A DNA stretch of 40,659 nt, from contig CAKOMQ010000009.1 in assembly GCA_934096715.1 (NCBI GenBank), positions 1 through 40,659 of the forward strand. Reading direction: 5' to 3'. The translations under genes were made by a program, and so were the position numbers. Below the pieces are notes generated by a model. It was given only the letters and a program-made list of their open reading frames with translations. It searched no databases and had not been told where the DNA came from. Positions 39,502-40,659 of this stretch are shown here, piece by piece (the stretch's first letter is position 1; every line of letters begins with the position of its first letter). The DNA is from an uncultured Bacilli bacterium. Its GTDB lineage: Bacteria > Bacillota_I > Bacilli_A > RF39 > UBA660.

Positions 39502-40659
39502 GATGTATGGATTTTCTAGACTGCCATCTCCAGTAGAAAATTTAGCATCTGTAGTAAGATAGAAGACTGGGCGCGCGCCATAAGAAAAAGTCATATCAAT
39601 GTTGTGCACGTAACCGTCTCTATGGACATACCATGCAAACATGCGGCCACCGCCAAAAAGGCCATTAAGAGAAAGTGTCCATTCATCAGTTGACTTTGTT
39701 GTGTCATTATTACTTGGATGCATCCAGCCTGTTTTTAATAAGTCTTTATTTGCATTAGTTCCTGTTGTTAGTGCTAAAGCACTTGACCCTAATGACAATG
39801 CATAATCACTTGCATACATTAATCCTATTTTAGCTTCAGGGTTTGTCCATGCTCCTCCATTACAGTTTATTGCACCTCTATTATTATTTGTACATAATGT
39901 TCCTGTAGATGTCTTATGCATTTCATTTAAATATATTCCTTTTGGACTGCTTAGGTAATAGCTAGGGTTATTTGTTAGATCTACAAACGTTTTTGTATTT
40001 ACTGCACTCCATGTCCAGTTTTCTATCTTATTTGACCATTCTGTATTTTGTAAGTAATCATATGTTGTATTTGTTAAGAAATAGCTTCCATTAAGTCCTT
40101 TATACATATCACTATTTTCCCATGATATATCAGTTTTATTGTTCGAATTCCATGCATATTTTTCTAATTGCTTATATTTAATTAGTTTAACATGATTTTC
40201 TCCACTTGCATCAGAGAAAACTCCTAATACACGATACATGTATTTATCTTGATTTGCTGTACATTCTGATTTATTATTTGTACCAAAACATATAAAGTTA
40301 TTTGGATTAGTACTAGTTCCTACTACCCCACTTCCTGTATATCTATAACCATCTCCTTCTAGTCCACTTTGCCATAGCCATCCACTATCAATTAAATTTT
40401 GTGCAAGTGTTTTTGTTGTATCAATTTTATATCTTAATTTACATGAAAATGCTTTTGTATCTCCACTTGTATATGGTTCTATTTTTATTGTGTATGAATT
40501 TCCTACTAGTTTATCTTGAGTATTTGCTGTATTTGTTACACTACTTGTTAGTGGTATTGATACACTATTTCCTTTTGTTAAGTTTTTAATTTCTCCACTT
40601 ACTATGATTCCATTAGTTCCAGCAGTAGTAAGTTCCTTAAGAGTCATTGTCTTATCTCC
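39493..40659 (-). CDS. Large secreted protein with DGR-type variable C-terminus (paralog 3, partial)
   Basis: The 3' part of the third member of the family; the N-terminus lies beyond the window, since the reading frame is open to base 40659 and the segment at the edge matches internal residues of the other two. Visible parts are TLKELTTAGTNGIIVSGEIK, the GYRYTGSGVVG region, VKLIKYKQLEKYAWN, IENWTWSAVNTKTF, IGLMYASDYALSLGSSALAL and the variable tail ending GARPVFYLTTDAKF. It is clearly more diverged from copies 1 and 2 than they are from each other. The stop (TAG) lies in the thrS promoter. Export is inferred from the paralogs. Confidence 0.85.
   Translation of the reverse strand, partial: GDKTMTLKELTTAGTNGIIVSGEIKNLTKGNSVSIPLTSSVTNTANTQDKLVGNSYTIKIEPYTSGDTKAFSCKLRYKIDTTKTLAQNLIDSGWLWQSGLEGDGYRYTGSGVVGTSTNPNNFICFGTNNKSECTANQDKYMYRVLGVFSDASGENHVKLIKYKQLEKYAWNSNNKTDISWENSDMYKGLNGSYFLTNTTYDYLQNTEWSNKIENWTWSAVNTKTFVDLTNNPSYYLSSPKGIYLNEMHKTSTGTLCTNNNRGAINCNGGAWTNPEAKIGLMYASDYALSLGSSALALTTGTNANKDLLKTGWMHPSNNDTTKSTDEWTLSLNGLFGGGRMFAWYVHRDGYVHNIDMTFSYGARPVFYLTTDAKFSTGDGSLENPYILQ
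39557..39684 (-). other. Candidate DGR variable region VR3
   Basis: Runs from the EW codons to the shared 17-bp anchor at 39557-39573. GC is 49% over 39561-39660. It has the same length as VR2 and differs from it at most columns inside the segment, while the flanking codons (GARPVFYLT) match. Confidence 0.75.

Noticed and set aside
1..40659. DGR reverse transcriptase, accessory Avd protein or template repeat within the window
   Set aside because: No gene with reverse-transcriptase motifs (YxDD, QG-x3-SP) is present, and the 17-bp anchor occurs only in the three target genes.
1..40659. Alternative genetic code (TGA as Trp) as in mycoplasmas
   Set aside because: TGA ends the glycosyltransferase (34839) and transketolase-like (32857) genes, and Trp is encoded by TGG throughout.

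Overview
The window is a gene-dense, very AT-rich stretch of a bacterial chromosome. The best match is an uncultured low-GC member of the class Bacilli (Erysipelotrichia / RF39-like gut lineages). The reasons are the Bacillus-like order mreC-mreD-spoIVFA-spoIVFB-rplU-prp-rpmA, an L27 with a Prp-cleavable N-terminal extension, a T-box leader before thrS, strong GGAGG-type ribosome binding sites and a LexA/SOS locus. TGA is used as a stop codon (for example at 32857-32859 and 34839-34841), so this is not a code-4 Mycoplasma-type genome. The taxonomic call is inference.

Layout. Bases 188-5806 (minus) hold the rplU/prp/rpmA group with its leader RNA, SpoIVFB/SpoIVFA, MreD, MreC, a SpoIIB-like SPOR candidate and UvrC. 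A short YigZ (plus) follows. Bases 6255-7841 are the first of three large paralogous secreted proteins. Bases 7990-8500 contain a free-standing structured RNA, an orphan VbhA-type antitoxin and the end of frr. Bases 8464-15110 (minus) carry frr, two membrane-anchored proteins, a cadherin-like protein, hemW, an unknown gene, lepA and a DUF421 protein. Bases 15183-19009 hold a YrzE-like protein, a pilin-like protein, tgt, two tandem paralogous unknown genes and queA. Bases 19090-20628 are the second large secreted paralog. Bases 20738-27591 (minus) are one long operon, ruvA-tdk-ruvB-folD-glyA-thyA-folA-pyrH-tmk, which joins the thymidylate/folate cycle to Holliday-junction resolution. Bases 27701-30797 are a tRNA/rRNA modification operon (SpoU methyltransferase, rimM, trmD, unknown, PHP). 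Bases 30821-32140 look like an insertion: a Fic protein, a small RNA and a decayed partial copy of fic. Bases 32153-35963 (minus) carry a UgtP-like glycosyltransferase, a transketolase homologue lacking its catalytic histidines, and a metallo-beta-lactamase protein. Bases 36079-36982 are a divergent SOS pair, a 46-residue membrane peptide and lexA, with two palindromic operators between them. Then come a GNAT protein and thrS under a T-box. The window ends inside the third large secreted paralog.

The most notable result is that the three secreted paralogs (6255-7841, 19090-20628, 39493-window end) end in C-terminal segments carrying the signature of diversity-generating retroelement (DGR) variable regions. 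Amino acids change wholesale at fixed columns. Codon positions 1 and 2 vary while position 3 stays C or T, as expected from AAY template codons. The segments are GC-rich islands (about 49-60% GC) in an AT-rich genome, and all three abut an identical 17-bp anchor. No reverse transcriptase or template repeat is visible here, so a remote DGR acting in trans is predicted.

There are no rRNA genes, tRNA genes, CRISPR arrays or insertion-sequence transposases that I can recognise.
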